This document shows positions 48,001-60,090 of a DNA stretch of 64,000 nt, piece by piece (positions within the stretch are counted from its first letter, which is position 1; each line of letters opens with the position of its first letter). Source of the DNA: Saxidomus purpurata (Eukaryota > Mollusca > Bivalvia > Venerida > Veneridae); assembly GCA_022818135.1 (NCBI GenBank), contig JAFMSR010000014.1:40071708-40135707 (forward strand), written 5' to 3'. The notes beneath the pieces are model-generated. The model was not told the origin of the DNA. It worked only from the letters and a program-made list of their open reading frames with translations, and searched no databases. The position numbers and the translations under genes are program-made.

Positions 48001-49262
48001 AGCTAGTTTTTATGGCGACGAGTTAGTGTCCGCTTAGGGTACAGAATGACCCGAGTTCGAATCCTGCTCGGGGCGAAGTATTACAGCAACATGAAAAAGG
48101 AACTTTACCTGATATATTATGAACGATGGCAGAAACCTCCCATCAGCTGAAATGCACAGATGTGCTGTAATATGATCATTAGTGGATGTCTTCCTACGGA
48201 AAACATGCTGACCCTTGGCCCCAAACACTTTCGCCCTGGGTGTTTCTTTTCCGCTAAAACCAGTCTCGTCACAATTGAATATCTGTAAAGGAAACCATCG
48301 GTAAATGTATGAACTGTCATGTTTTCTTTTAGTGATTATTTTAACAATGGGACTTCAACTCATTTTCTTGGTGGTCAAATTTAGATGAAGTGGGCTGTGT
48401 ACTTTTTTGCACGGATATGTTTAAACTCGGAGCTCTAGAAGTTGCAGGTTTTACCTTCATTATTCTTATTATTTAAAGTTATACACATTGTTGAAAATGT
48501 CATTCATGTTTACCTGTGATGGTTTATTTATAACACCAGATTCGTTTAGCACTGAATACAGCATGTTAAAGTATTTGTCAACTGTCCCTCTAGTTGACAT
48601 ACTGGCCCGTTTTTTGTCAAGGTTTTCTGGTTTCCTTGCAGACAATTCTTTGTGTCGCAAACCAAATCTGTGAAACCAACCATCAGATGGACCACTGGTC
48701 ATATTAAATGTTGTTGCTCTCCCTAAAAGACAGTAACCAAATATACATGTACTGCGTATACGAATCCAGTGTTCAGACATGGACATTTTGATATATATGT
48801 ATAAACGCAAATGACCTTTATCATGTTACAGTTTGTATGTCGGTTAATTAGATCAAACACACTCAAACAAAATGGTTATGAAAAACATATTTTAGTAAAA
48901 GTTTTAGAAAATCAGCATTAAATAAAATAGAACTGAACCTTTAAACTTAACATATGTACTGTAATCATACCTGACTGTTTAACAATATCCCGTACAAAAC
49001 ATCTTGTCATGTCCCTTGTCAGTGGGAAGCCTTGCCTAGCCATATACAACAAATAATTAACAAGGGCCGTTTCTTCACCAACTGTAAGATTAGTACTGGG
49101 GCCAGATTTGGTGCCCTTTAACTTCTCCTTCAAGTGGTCATGTAGAGTTGACTTCGGAACTTTGAAAGTTCGAGAGGCAGCTCTTAATTTCATTTTTTTC
49201 TGTCTGATGGCTGACAGTGCCTGTTGCAGTTGATCTTCGCTAAACTTTCTCTTTTTGGCCAT
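45045..49262 (-). CDS. pogo/CENP-B-type DDE transposase with coiled coil and PHD finger
   Basis: Nine coding exons on the minus strand: 49262-48971, 48722-48514, 48282-48109, 47788-47513, 47240-47136, 46877-46760, 46223-46009, 45686-45432, 45287-45045. All introns are GT/AG, all phases agree; 1887 bases, 628 aa, no break. A 5' non-coding exon probably ends at 49674 (CAAAG|gtaaac), with an acceptor one base before the ATG. Residues 4-50 form a psq/CENP-B-like helix-turn-helix (KSTLHDHL). Residues ~95-165 resemble the second CENP-B/Tc5-type DNA-binding domain (GWFHRFGLRHKELSARKPE). The DDE_1 core has D172 (NCDETGF), D279 (LVLDNHDSH) and D315 (LQPLDV), with 35 residues between the last two. Exon 7 has a CPSC pair; exon 8 is a Lys/Glu/Arg-rich coiled coil. 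Exon 9 holds a C4HC3 PHD finger: C562, C565, C583, C588, H593, C596, C617, C620. DNA cut-and-paste activity is expected; the PHD finger may read histone tails at target sites (inference). Confidence 0.9.
46525..46605 (+). repeat. tRNA-like module in transposase intron
   Basis: TGATTGAGTGGTTAGAG (A-box-like) and GTGTTCGAGCCCT (B-box-like), longer than a normal tRNA spacing. Antisense to the host gene. Confidence 0.45.
47345..47425 (-). repeat. tRNA-like module in transposase intron
   Basis: On the minus strand GGTTGCAGGTTCGACTCC holds a perfect B box; the A-box part is degenerate. Confidence 0.4.
48015..48076 (+). repeat. tRNA-like module in transposase intron
   Basis: GGCGACGAGTTAG followed by GAGTTCGAATCC (B box) and closing GGGGCGA. 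Too short in the middle for a working tRNA. Confidence 0.45.
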
Positions 49263-49826
49263 GCTAAAATAACAAATAAGCATTTTAAGTACATTGCAAG
49301 CAAAGAGAGACAACTGATATATATACTTTATTGTATTTGCGTATGGATTGTCTCCCTTTGTTTATAAAATCGAGCGTGACCCGTCTTACCATTAGGTTGC
49401 TGACTTTAAACGAGTATTTATTGTTATAATTTTATAACATATTTGTATGTGTCTTGAAATAATGCACCAGTAACTATTATTTTGCATGATACTTTAAAAA
49501 TCGATATATCGTCTGCATTGCTCAATAAATATTTAACATGAAAACACTGTCAGGGCCTCTATGTTTGCGCATGCGCACTGATGAATTCAAGCCCCCACGT
49601 GACAAGAAATGTGCGAAATCAAAACAAGAAAGAAGTGGGACACATATTAAGCAAAATAATCAAAATTGTTTACCTTTGTGATAAGTTTTCTGTACTGTCA
49701 TAGAAACGGAAAGCGTCTACATGATTCAGGTATCTTCGTTACACGTCGGATCAAATGATAGCGGTTTAATTACGGGTAAACTGAAATTGTCCGGATGATT
49801 GAACGTCCGGTTAACATGTAGGACAG

Positions 49827-51863
49827 TATTCATATGCACTTCAATTTCATATTATATAAAGTTTATTTATAGTTTATTTTGCCTGATGTACAAACAAAAA
49901 TAAAATCTCAATGATGAAGTTAGGAACAAATTAATCATTTTGAGATCAATATGGTCAAGCTAGAGACAGAACTCCCGATTACCGGAAAATACTGTTAAAA
50001 CATTTCAAAACGAAATGTAATAAATCTGATATGAAAGTCTAACGTACATATCAAACGTGTAAAAGTTAAGTTTGTTATGCTTAAATGTGTCGAAGATATT
50101 AATCATTTCTGTTCGAATTTTAAAATAATTGAAAATTTAAATGTTTTTTGTTCAGATCTACAACTTTACAGAGACATATCATAAATATGAGATCAGTTTA
50201 CATAACATCAAAATATCTTTTATATTTAAATAATTGAAATGATTGATACCAAACCTGCAAGTTTCAGGTAAAAAGTCCACCAAACATCGGTAAAATATGC
50301 ATATTCATACATGTTATAGTTAAAACACTTGATTCATAACATTTGGTTAGATAGCGATTTATTATAAAACGATGCTATATTGAATCAGCATGTGTAACGA
50401 GACATTTCTCCGAGTTTATATATTCCCTCTTTAATCTGTTCGTGTCACTTAAGCGCATAGCTTTCTCAATGTTATAGAAAATCACTATAACTGATTCACT
50501 CGTGTGCTCATATGATTTAAAGTTTACGATTAAATTTTGATCTTTATTTTTTTTTTCACAGGCATTGTTTGCAGAAAACCCCTGTTTAACGAATTACATG
50601 GCGGCACTATTACAAAATTTCGAACCAACACTTTTATATTTATCAACTGTTCCAGTGCTATTTATATATATTTTTTAATGTACATATGTAAATTCTATAT
50701 GCCCTCCTAAATTAGAAATCGAATTAACATTTGTTAACCTAAAATGCTGGGTCAATTAGATGATTATATCATTATTATTATCATCAATATTTATTTTTGT
50801 GTCACAAGCTTTATGTATGGATTGCATAGTTTTACGACCTTTTGTTAGTACACTAAAGCTTGAATTCAGACCCCCCCCAGAATATACGGTATTTTAGATG
50901 TACCGAGTGTTCACATGCATCACACATTGAGCCAGCAACGCTAAGATGTACACAAAATGCTTGCAGAAACAGTAACTTTTAGATTTGCCTTCTATCGCGA
51001 GAAGATGTCGACAGAGGTATGACATTAATTTGTTTTAAAAGATAATTTCACTAACTGTTGTCGATTTATTACTGTAACAATAAATGCTTGGTTTAATAAA
51101 TCAGTCAAATCCATTTGAAAACCGGAAGTCACTATATTAACTCGATAAATGTGTGAAATAAATCTATTTTACCATGTGATTTGTAAACTTTTCTACTCAC
51201 TCTTGGCAACCATATTGGAAAAACGATGTACCAGATGACTATATACAAGGTTAGCTTTTAAAAGCTGGAAAGCTGCTGGCTTGATTTTGGGTAAGAAAAT
51301 GAAACAATATGTACTGCCAAATAGATGAAGCAAGACCAAGTTCGGTATTATATCAGTGCCTGCAATTACTATATGCAAGTTCAAAGATTTAAAGATGAGG
51401 TCCAACAAAAAATAACAAATGTGAACAGTTCATCAAATTAGGCAACAATTATGACCCTAGGATTATTTAGCTTCTGTCAATGTATACAATCCAAAAGTTG
51501 GTATCTATACTTCAAAGCGAGAACGTTACAAAGGGAGATTATTCATTAAAAGAAGGCACATCGGAGTTATTCTTCTGCTATAAGACAAAGTACCACCGAA
51601 TATGTGCACAAAGTTTTACTAGACCCTAACCTATTAGTGGAAAACGTTTTTGAAATTTAGTACCATGTGGTATATGACGAAATGAGAAATGGTCGTAACT
51701 TAAATATGATATAATAGAGTGAGGCTGTTCCCTGTCCAACTGAATTATGTAAAGGTTGTTCAAGCGTTTGACTGGTAACTGAAAAAACACATTTTTTAAC
51801 ATGCAAACTATGACATTATAATTCAAGACCATTACTGTGACATAAAGTAGCTCAAATATTTGC
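49827..51863. other. end of unit B
   Basis: Paralogous to 34404-36430 at very high identity. No gene seen. Confidence 0.6.
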
Positions 51864-51865
51864 AG

Positions 51866-51960
51866 GTTGGTTGCCGGTCTTGTACAAGCTAGAGTAGTAC
51901 ATAGATGATCCTTTGTTGTTTAATCCTTTACAGAAGAAAACCTACCCATCAGGTCAGTGA
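51866..51960 (+). pseudogene. dead copy of the last MRPS18C exon (unit C)
   Basis: Same 95-base length and the same TAG as the unit B copy, so B and C share a more recent ancestor here than either does with A. Confidence 0.85.
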
Positions 51961-54051
51961 TATTATTGTTACCACTGAACAATGTGTTTACTTATAGTAA
52001 TGCAACTCATGTGTGGGGTGAATTGGATACAACCTGCCAGTATTTCAGTAGGGGACAGTATCATTATTTGTTTGAAGGGGTACCAACTGATAGTGAACTG
52101 AATCATTTGCCGCCAGCAGGGTTAAGCTTAAATCTACCTCCAGTGATGAAGAATCATTGCTGTACCAAGAGAAAGACGTTATTGAACATGAAAACAGTGA
52201 TGGGTTACTTGATATTGGTTTCTGCTTTGTGACCTTTTACCTCTAATACTTACTTACACCAACAACAGTGTCGTAGCAGTTGGGTAAAACATATTAGTAG
52301 AAGAGCCTCTTGTTCAATATTTATCTATGGTATGAACCAGATAAATCTTTTTCGCACAGATGGGCATTGATTACACCTGTATAAATTGTTAATAAATGAA
52401 CATTAATGCTTAAGATTTTTGCATTTGAAACAAGATTGATTTTGACAATGCATGTATATTTTACACATACACTCTTGTTGGCAGATGTTTTCGCCTTTTC
52501 ATCCAATGCTGATCATAATCGTCCAGCAATCTGAACATGATCTGATTCAGTCAATAAATTTCAACTTACTAACCCTTTAACAATAAGTGGTTCTGTCCAG
52601 ATTGAAAGATGAACAAGTCGGTTTTGGAAATTCAGCAGGATAATGGAATAAACCATGTAGTTACTTATATAACTGAATTTAAACCTCCAGTTTGTAATGT
52701 CGGAATGTCTGAATTTGACACTGGAGCTACGACCTTTGCGTTTTCCTCGGTTATTACCGTTGTTTTTAAATAGCTAAACGTATATTAGTTTTTGGGCTCT
52801 CTCAAAGTTCTACAACGAAGGGCCACATCCATTTCAACTTTCAAACAAAAGCATTCCCAACTTAAGTATTTCATTTGAAGTCAGCTTTCTGATCATTTGG
52901 CAAGATCTGAGAGAAATATAATCTAGGATCAAGTCAACTACATAGATGAGTTGTTCACACACGTTCCATTTGGGAAGACCATGTTTGATAATTATCATAT
53001 ATTTTTATTTATCATATAAAGATACTGAAATACATGTAAATATGTTTTTAACATTTTGAGCAATGTAAAGCCTTTCTCTCAAAATTTTAGGCATTTATGT
53101 CAAAGTGCCGCAGTTTCTTTGAGGGTTGATGTATCAATAATCTCTATTGCCCTTCCTTTGCCAAGGTCACTTGTCGGAGAGAAACAAGAAGCTAATCCAC
53201 TGGCAAATCCACCTAGCAGCATGCAGGAAGCTGCAATTTGAAATAAATTTCACATATAGCGCAACAAGAAAACTAGTTCTAATGACGTTAGTGTCAAATT
53301 AAACTTTTCTCTGTATGAACAAACTACCATTTGAATGAGATATTTCCTAAAACTTTTAGAAACTAAAAACTTATCTCGAAAACTGGCAAAGATACGGCCA
53401 TTAAACAGTTATATAGAGAGTAAACAAACATGACGTCATGAAAGCCAAACCATGTAAAAAGTAGTGTCAAAATCACATTTTTTTCATTCATTGAACTCTC
53501 CTTTTCATTTCGATTTAGACTAGAAATAATGTTGTTTTATGTGAAATTTCAAACCATACTTTGTTTTACTTTCAAATGATTCACAACAAGTAATGATGAA
53601 TATAAAGTCGCTGATTATTGCGCTAAAAAATTGCAATCTTTTGAAAAATGGTTGCCATGGCAATATATAATTTTTTTTCAAGGTTTTGGACATATATGAT
53701 ACTACAATATCCAAGTTACTGTTAAATAATGGTTCTTGAGAAAAGCAATACCATGAAGGAAATCACAATGTTTTTTTTATAATGCAGATTTTCTCATTCA
53801 TTTTCTCGTGAAGTCCAGTTTTCTTCCATCATTTCTTATATATATGCGACACTGTGTTAATGTTCATGTCAGTTCAGGATTTACTTGTCTTAAGTAACCA
53901 ATACAAATAAACCCAAGTTTACCATTTTCAGATAAATACTGGTATATTGAGGAGTCACCTACTTTTAACCCATTAGCTAGCTGTCAATGGTCTGCTTGAC
54001 TAACGTTTGCTTGTGAGAAGTGTTTGTAGTTGTTTAATGTTCTTATAATAT
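51961..54051. other. 3' flank of SLC16 copy C
   Basis: Paralogous to 36529-38631. No gene seen. Confidence 0.5.
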
Positions 54052-54495
54052 TTAACCCATGATGAAAGTAATACTGGAAATACCTATAAGCCTGTCTAAC
54101 AGAAGTCTGAAAAAAGTTTGTTAAACGTGTCAAGCAAAGAGTCAATGTGTGTGCCTGTCTTTCAATCAGCAGAATGGTTGTCAAGACAAATAATGACGGG
54201 AAATCATACTATGGAGACTAGCTCTTTTGGCATCGTGCTATTGATCAGAAACTGTTACTCTGAACTTTCTTTCTGAAAATTCTGAAAGGATTCCAAGGGA
54301 ACGATAATAGTAACTATACCTGAAACATAAAACGCTTGTTCATATGTCCCTCCAACATCGACAAGTATTCCTGTAAAACACTAAAAATGAACAAGTTTTG
54401 ATTAAAGTAGTTTTTAGTATTCAATGCAAGCGCCGAAAACTGAGAATTTAACTTATTGTCATGTTTTTTGGACTGCTCTTTGACAAATTTTTTTA

Positions 54496-54665
54496 CAGTA
54501 TGTAACGAACTTCTTTTTAAATTTGTTCCTTATATCCAGGGTATGTTATATATACATAGCATTTGCATATTTTATAAAGAAGAAAACAAATCGTGTCCTG
54601 GAAATCTGTTCCTTATATCCGGAATTTCACTATATCAGGAGTCGTTATATACGGTGTTTCACCTG
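54496..54665. mobile_element. pogo-like MITE, unit C copy
   Basis: Same place as in units A and B, with a shortened left end (TACAGTATGTAACGAAC). Confidence 0.55.
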
Positions 54666-55121
54666 AAGCTGCAACTACGAACTAACCTTTGCCCTTCAAA
54701 ATATCTAACATGGATTTCTCCAACTTTCAGTTCGGACAGCACCATTACTGATCAAATATTAGACAGTGCAGATCATGATCAGACCGCAGAAATGTACAGG
54801 CCAATCGTGATCGGTGTTTGTTGCTAAGCAAAATCATTTGCAGTTGACAGAAATAGAGTTACTGTTTAATAAAACCCTAGCATAGACATTCACTTTGCAA
54901 CCAATTACTCAAACCTTTGTACATATAAGTCCGTGCCAGTTATAAGTTTGAAACCTGATTTTAGTACCAACACATATAACAAAGCAATAGAACGTTAAAA
55001 AGTTCCTGTATTGAGACCGCATTTGGGACCAGTAAAAAGTGATCTTATTTAATGAATCGGGCGAATTAGCGAGACATTTTTACTATGAAATTGAGCATTT
55101 GGTTCTGAAATGTCTGGTCTT

Positions 55122-55165
55122 AATATCGAGGGTGGTCTTAATATCGAGGGTGGTCTTAATACTAA
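55122..55165. repeat. short minisatellite, SLC16-C intron 3
   Basis: Only about three units of GGTCTTAATATCGAGGGT against about ten in A and B. Confidence 0.85.
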
Positions 55166-55924
55166 GAGGTTTTTATAGAACTTTACTGTACAAGAGTAAG
55201 CTTATACATATTTCAAGTTTTTAAACAGAGACGTATTATACATTTTTACTCCACGTACAATAGACTACACCAATTTTAGCTCATTCATACACCGTTCAAT
55301 GTAGTCCGAAATTCTAGCCGATACCAGTCAATCGCGTTTCATCGGTATTTCGATCAATACTTTGGTTCTTTATTTGAAATAATAGCGGTAAGAAACTTTC
55401 CTTTACATGGAAGCATGACTACTCACCTGCTAGAACTGGCCCTAATAGAGTCCCAATACCTCCAAAAAACCATAATATACCAAGGGCTATAGAAACATTT
55501 ACTACTCCAACATATTTCATACAAACACTCGTTGCCAACACGTAAGTGTTTCCAAAAAACAATCCTAGAACAACTGAATACGTCAAATTACCAGCATACG
55601 CATATGACATGAAAGGATATATAAAAGTCGCGACGCCAACAATAAACATTGGCATACAGTATAGAAAGTTTTCATTGACACAATCAATGTTTGATGTAAC
55701 TCCTGTTGCCACTCTCCCTAACACAGTCAAAATTCCTGACAAAGATACGACATATGCGGCTGTTTCGGACGAAAATCCCTTCGTTACAATATAACCTGGT
55801 AGATGCAAATACACAACATACGAACCGAGGCAGTAATTAAACATTCCCACACATAAACATATCACAAATTTGTTCTTTAGTAGATGAATGTACAGTACAG
55901 CACAGGCGAAACCCCACGCATATG

Positions 55925-56118
55925 CGTCCATGCGGCATGTAAATAAGAGTCTGAAAGCATGGAGATGCGGCGGGAAATCAAACGCGTGACGCGATATCGC
56001 AAAATGTATGCGGCATTCAATTGCCGCATCTGAAAGACAAAATAGCAATCAAGCGCATTCAAGCGCGACAACGAGTCCCGCCGAGTGATGCCGCGTGTCG
56101 CGACGTTATGCGGCATGT
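55925..56118. repeat. left subterminal GCGGCA/TGCCGC motif cluster
   Basis: At least six copies of (A)TGCGGC or its inverse within about 200 bp, e.g. CATGCGGCATG, ATGCGGCATT and TTGCCGCAT. Confidence 0.75.
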
Positions 56119-56994
56119 CATTTTCTATACAGGTAAAAGCGATGAAATAAAAAATATGTACTATATTGCATTGTACATATGTATAAAACTGTGTTTTTCA
56201 ATAATGATGTACAATGTATTCCATATTGTAACCAATAAAATTTCAGTCTTAAATGTTTTTAGTAATTACATTATGTACTGTGTATACCAGTAAGTTTTAG
56301 TAACCTGTATGTAGAACCGTGTTTTAGAACTGTGAGATGAAACAGAAATACCTCAACCCATACGATTATTTTGAATGAATTATCTTAATGCAGAGATCGA
56401 CAAATTCTACATTGAATGACAGAGTACGACCAAAAAGAAAAATGTTAAGAATAATATTAAAGCATCGTGATCACTTTAACTGTTGATAATTGAAAAAAAA
56501 GATGCTTAAAAGAATCACGACAGAACTAAGTATTTACTGTAAATTAACGCTGAAATACATGAGAATGGGATTTACTTATCCACTACTTAATGGACATGGT
56601 AGATTTATTTTCTCGCAAGTAAGCAGAAATAAGTGTAAATACAGAATGGGGATGAAAAAATTAATAAACAGCTTTTTCTCGAATTCTACTTCAAAACTGC
56701 TATAAATGGATAGAAAATGATCTAACTAAGAAAAAGAATACCCACAACCCTATGTTTATTTTTTAGATAGTTTTACAATCATATTTTCGTATGTATGTGA
56801 TGTGCTTGCTGCTTTTAATTTACGTAAAAATAGCCCGGCAGCGATGAGAGATCAGCACTTAAGTATAAGGTTATTTTTCACCGGTATTGGGCGGAAATTT
56901 GTACCTCGTAGGTGAGAATACAAATCTTTATGTACATGTATAATGTATGCGGTAATGACACTTTATATATATAAAGTATATCCTAAACCTTTCT

Positions 56995-56997
<3 letters not shown>

Positions 56998-57041
<44 letters not shown>
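56998..57041. repeat. CT microsatellite
   Basis: About 21 CT dinucleotides. Confidence 0.95.
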
Positions 57042-57045
<4 letters not shown>

Positions 57046-57230
57046 TTCGTGTCTCAAGCAGTTATCATGAAACGTTGATATGTACATGTTTATCACTGAA
57101 AGAGAATGATAACACACGGACATATAACTTTCATTTACGCACGTACTGTTCTAGTGGTAAGAGCCACTGACTTGAGCCCACATAAATTGAGCCTAGTACC
57201 GACGGTGTGAGAAAACATAGTACCGGTATA

Positions 57231-57907
57231 CAGTAAATTCTGCATATCACGAACTCTCCGGGATCTATTAAATGTGTTCCTTATATCATTGAGTTCCTTA
57301 TATCCATATATCGACGTTCCTTATATATATCGAACTAAAATACAAATCGAACAAGTTTTTATAGTCAAATCCCAACCATCAACTTACAGTTGCTTTTGAT
57401 TTTTCTACCACCTTTTGAACAGTTATAAATATCTATAACTGTTTTCCTTTTCTATATCCGTATATAAAATAATTGCAAAGCATTAAAAAGACGGTTCATG
57501 TTTTCATTGGCAAACTGAAACAAAAAAATTTTGTATTTGATACAATTGAATGAGGCCGATTTTCGCTTAATTGCCAAAACTTGAATATTTAACATGGTTT
57601 TTTTCTCTCCCAAAATGGGATTTCACCAGGTCTGCATGCTTTTAAAGAAACGCTTATAATTGTTTACTAAAAATATTATCACTTTAACATTTTACTTAGC
57701 AATTGTGTTGGTATTCTCTTTTAACTAGTTTATCAAAAGGTTATACATGTGAAGTGAGAGACTTTATCCGAAGTTTCCTTATAAACGGAGTACGATATAA
57801 CCGCATCTTTTTACATTAAACAAAAAAGGAAAAGTCGGGCCCAAAAGAACTGTTCGTTATATCCGAAGTTACGTTATATCCGAGGTCGCTATATACGGAT
57901 ATTACTG
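57231..57907. mobile_element. 677-bp pogo-like element, nested
   Basis: Ends CAGTAAATTCTGCATATCACG and, inverted, CAGTAATATCCGTATATAGCG; TA on both sides (57229-57230, 57908-57909). GTTCCTTATATC and GTTATATCCG motifs are repeated near both ends. No coding capacity. Confidence 0.75.
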
Positions 57908-59204
57908 TAATAAGGTAAACTGCCCGTCTGTTAGAACGACCATAATACGGCTGGAACGGATGTACTTTCCTTCTTGAATTGTAATTCAGTTCAAATCAAA
58001 TTTAACTGTTTTGAAACCAAACCTTAGCACGAGGGGTAAATGTTACATGTGTGTACCACAATGTTTGATGTTACGTCACTAAATTTTACTTTCAACAGTG
58101 CGATCTTTTAAAAAAATCATCTTAATTATTTTCATAAAACATCAAACACCTACAGTACAAAAGCTGGTTGTGATCCCGGTTCATAGCTCACAGGTAGTTG
58201 GTAAAATGTTGGTGCCTAACATCGAGTGTAGGAATCGATATGCATGTACGTACAGAAACCGGTTGTGCCCCCGGTTCGAGCTCTCACAATGTAGGGGTCG
58301 ATAAATGGACGTACAGTATTTAGGCTGTTACTTGTATGTTTGTGAAGTTTAGTTCTTACATTTATCTACTGATTATGTGGATGCAGTCAACGCTGAGAGA
58401 TTGTTGTTTTGATAAAGTAACAATTTTACTGCTAGCAGCAATTGTTCTGCATGAATTTTCAATCAGTGCAGATCATGACCAGTTCTGCACCGTACGAAAT
58501 TCACCAAATTGAAAGCTGGAAATGTCAACTTTAGAAATTTAATATAGTACCGTACATTTAAAAGAGTTGATGCCGAATTGTTGTACATTCAGACGGCAAA
58601 TAATTGTCAGTTCTTATATTTATAACAAACATATTGTTTTTGTCGCAAAGTATGACGATCAGTTTCTACAAATAAACTTATTCAGGAAATAGGATGGTTA
58701 TCTTTTAGTGACAGGCGTAATTTTAAAAAAGTTGTTATTATGTATAAACATAAAAATAGTTTATTACCAGATCAGTTCTATTTTAAAGGCACGATAATAA
58801 AATTGTAAATATTTATCACACTGAAGTAACTTATATACAGACTTGTTTAATAACCGCTTAAGAGATAATGCAATAAATTATGTCTAAACTAATGATTTAT
58901 TCGGGGAAAAAAATCAACAGTAGTAAAAGGAAGTCATATCGCAGAAATAAAGTGAATACAGAATGCTACATAATCGTCTAAAAAAATCTTTTTGAAAAAG
59001 CATCAACATATGTTTTTACTATTTCTCTAATGTAAATTCGAATTAATTTTTGTGCATTTCTGTACAGTTTTGATTGCTTGACATTATATAGACGGAAGCT
59101 GTACCCAAAGTTGAGGGATAAAACAAACAAAAAACTGGCGCCAAAATAAAAAAAAAAAAATTTGATGATGAAGCATTGATGAAAAAAAACATGCGATTTC
59201 TTAC

Positions 59205-59312
59205 CAAATCTTCCGTCTTAAAAAATTCCCTGCTTCTGACGTTAAGCTCCTGATCAACGCAATAGCGAACCAGAAAGTACATGTCCTGTTTAGAAGCTTG
59301 ACGTGAAGCCAT
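59205..59312 (-). other. possible orphan first coding exon
   Basis: On the minus strand an ATG at 59312 opens 36 codons starting MASRQASKQDMYFLVRYC and ending at a good donor (GATTTG|gtaagaa). No later exon was found in the element. It may be a remnant of a transposase or a captured gene fragment. Not recognised. Confidence 0.3.
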
Positions 59313-59729
59313 CACATTCACACAAAGTAACACTTATTAGTATATAAATACAATAATGCAAAGTTGACACTAAAATAATCCTGTCTTAACTACTTCGACA
59401 GTAAATTGCCAATGACATCTGTTTTAGCCGATTATCTTACTTTATGGTTCATTAAAATGAAAAACATGATGACAGTACTGTAGAAAATCGCAATCATCAC
59501 CCTTTGTTAATATTAGCAATAAGTGTCTACTCAATTAAGATGTGACACTAATTATCCCCAACTTCAAGGCAAGCGTCGGAATCAATTTTGTTTCATTACA
59601 TACATCAAAACGACGACAAATTATTGATAAGCAATAATATTATAATTCTTGCGACAAACAACGATATCTGTAATAAAAAGTTTAGAATAAAAGAACAAAG
59701 TCATGAAAATGTTACAACATTTAATTATA

Positions 59730-59767
59730 TCACGGACCTATATACACATGTGTATATAGGTCCGTGA
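59730..59767. repeat. 38-bp perfect palindrome
   Basis: Two 19-base arms with no spacer, centred on ACACATGTGT, with CACGGACC/GGTCCGTG at the outer parts. Confidence 0.95.
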
Positions 59768-59934
59768 TTATATACAATAATTATTTTTTTAAACATACTC
59801 GCAAGATAGCAAACTGCAGTAACTCATGCAAAATTTCTATAAAATTATATCTTATAAAACCTTTTATAGAATTACATGTACATTTTGTACATTGTGCAAA
59901 AGGCATTAGTTTTTAAAGGAAATTTAAATCCTTT

Positions 59935-60090
59935 ACGTCGCGTCACGCGGCATGGTACTTGTCGCATATCGCAAATGACACGCGGCATATAGATGCCGCA
60001 TATACAATCATATGCCGCGTGATGCGACATGGTTTTATTGCTCCCGCGTTGTAAAACCTCCCGCGCTATAGCGCGGCAAAAACGGAATCC
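59935..60090. repeat. right subterminal GCGGCA/TGCCGC motif cluster
   Basis: Five or so copies, e.g. CACGCGGCAT, GATGCCGCATAT, TATGCCGCGTG. Mirrors the left cluster. Confidence 0.75.

Larger units (their letters stand above)
44067..49826. mobile_element. 5.76-kb insertion carrying a DDE transposase-PHD gene
   Basis: Borders come from comparison with unit A, where CTTCCT-A-TATTCATATG is uninterrupted (34397-34413). In unit B, CTTCCT ends at 44066 and TATTCATATG resumes at 49827. Both ends carry the motif TTCAATCATYCGGACA: at 44074 at the left end, again at 44273, and inverted at 49789-49804. The right end reads CTGTCCTACATG when inverted; the left end seems to lack about 16 terminal bases and has no clean TA duplication, suggesting slight loss on insertion. 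The single gene inside is intact. Confidence 0.8.
36431..51863. repeat. segmental duplication unit B
   Basis: Carries the dead MRPS18C exon, intact SLC16 copy B, and the 5.76-kb transposase element. The SLC16 part (38540-42960) is almost identical to unit A. The left part (36430-37700) is clearly more diverged from A but close to C. Confidence 0.85.

Noticed and set aside
55419..56048. 209-codon frame as a separate short transporter
   Set aside because: Its first ~55 codons come from the transposon end; it is the tail of the split SLC16 exon 3.
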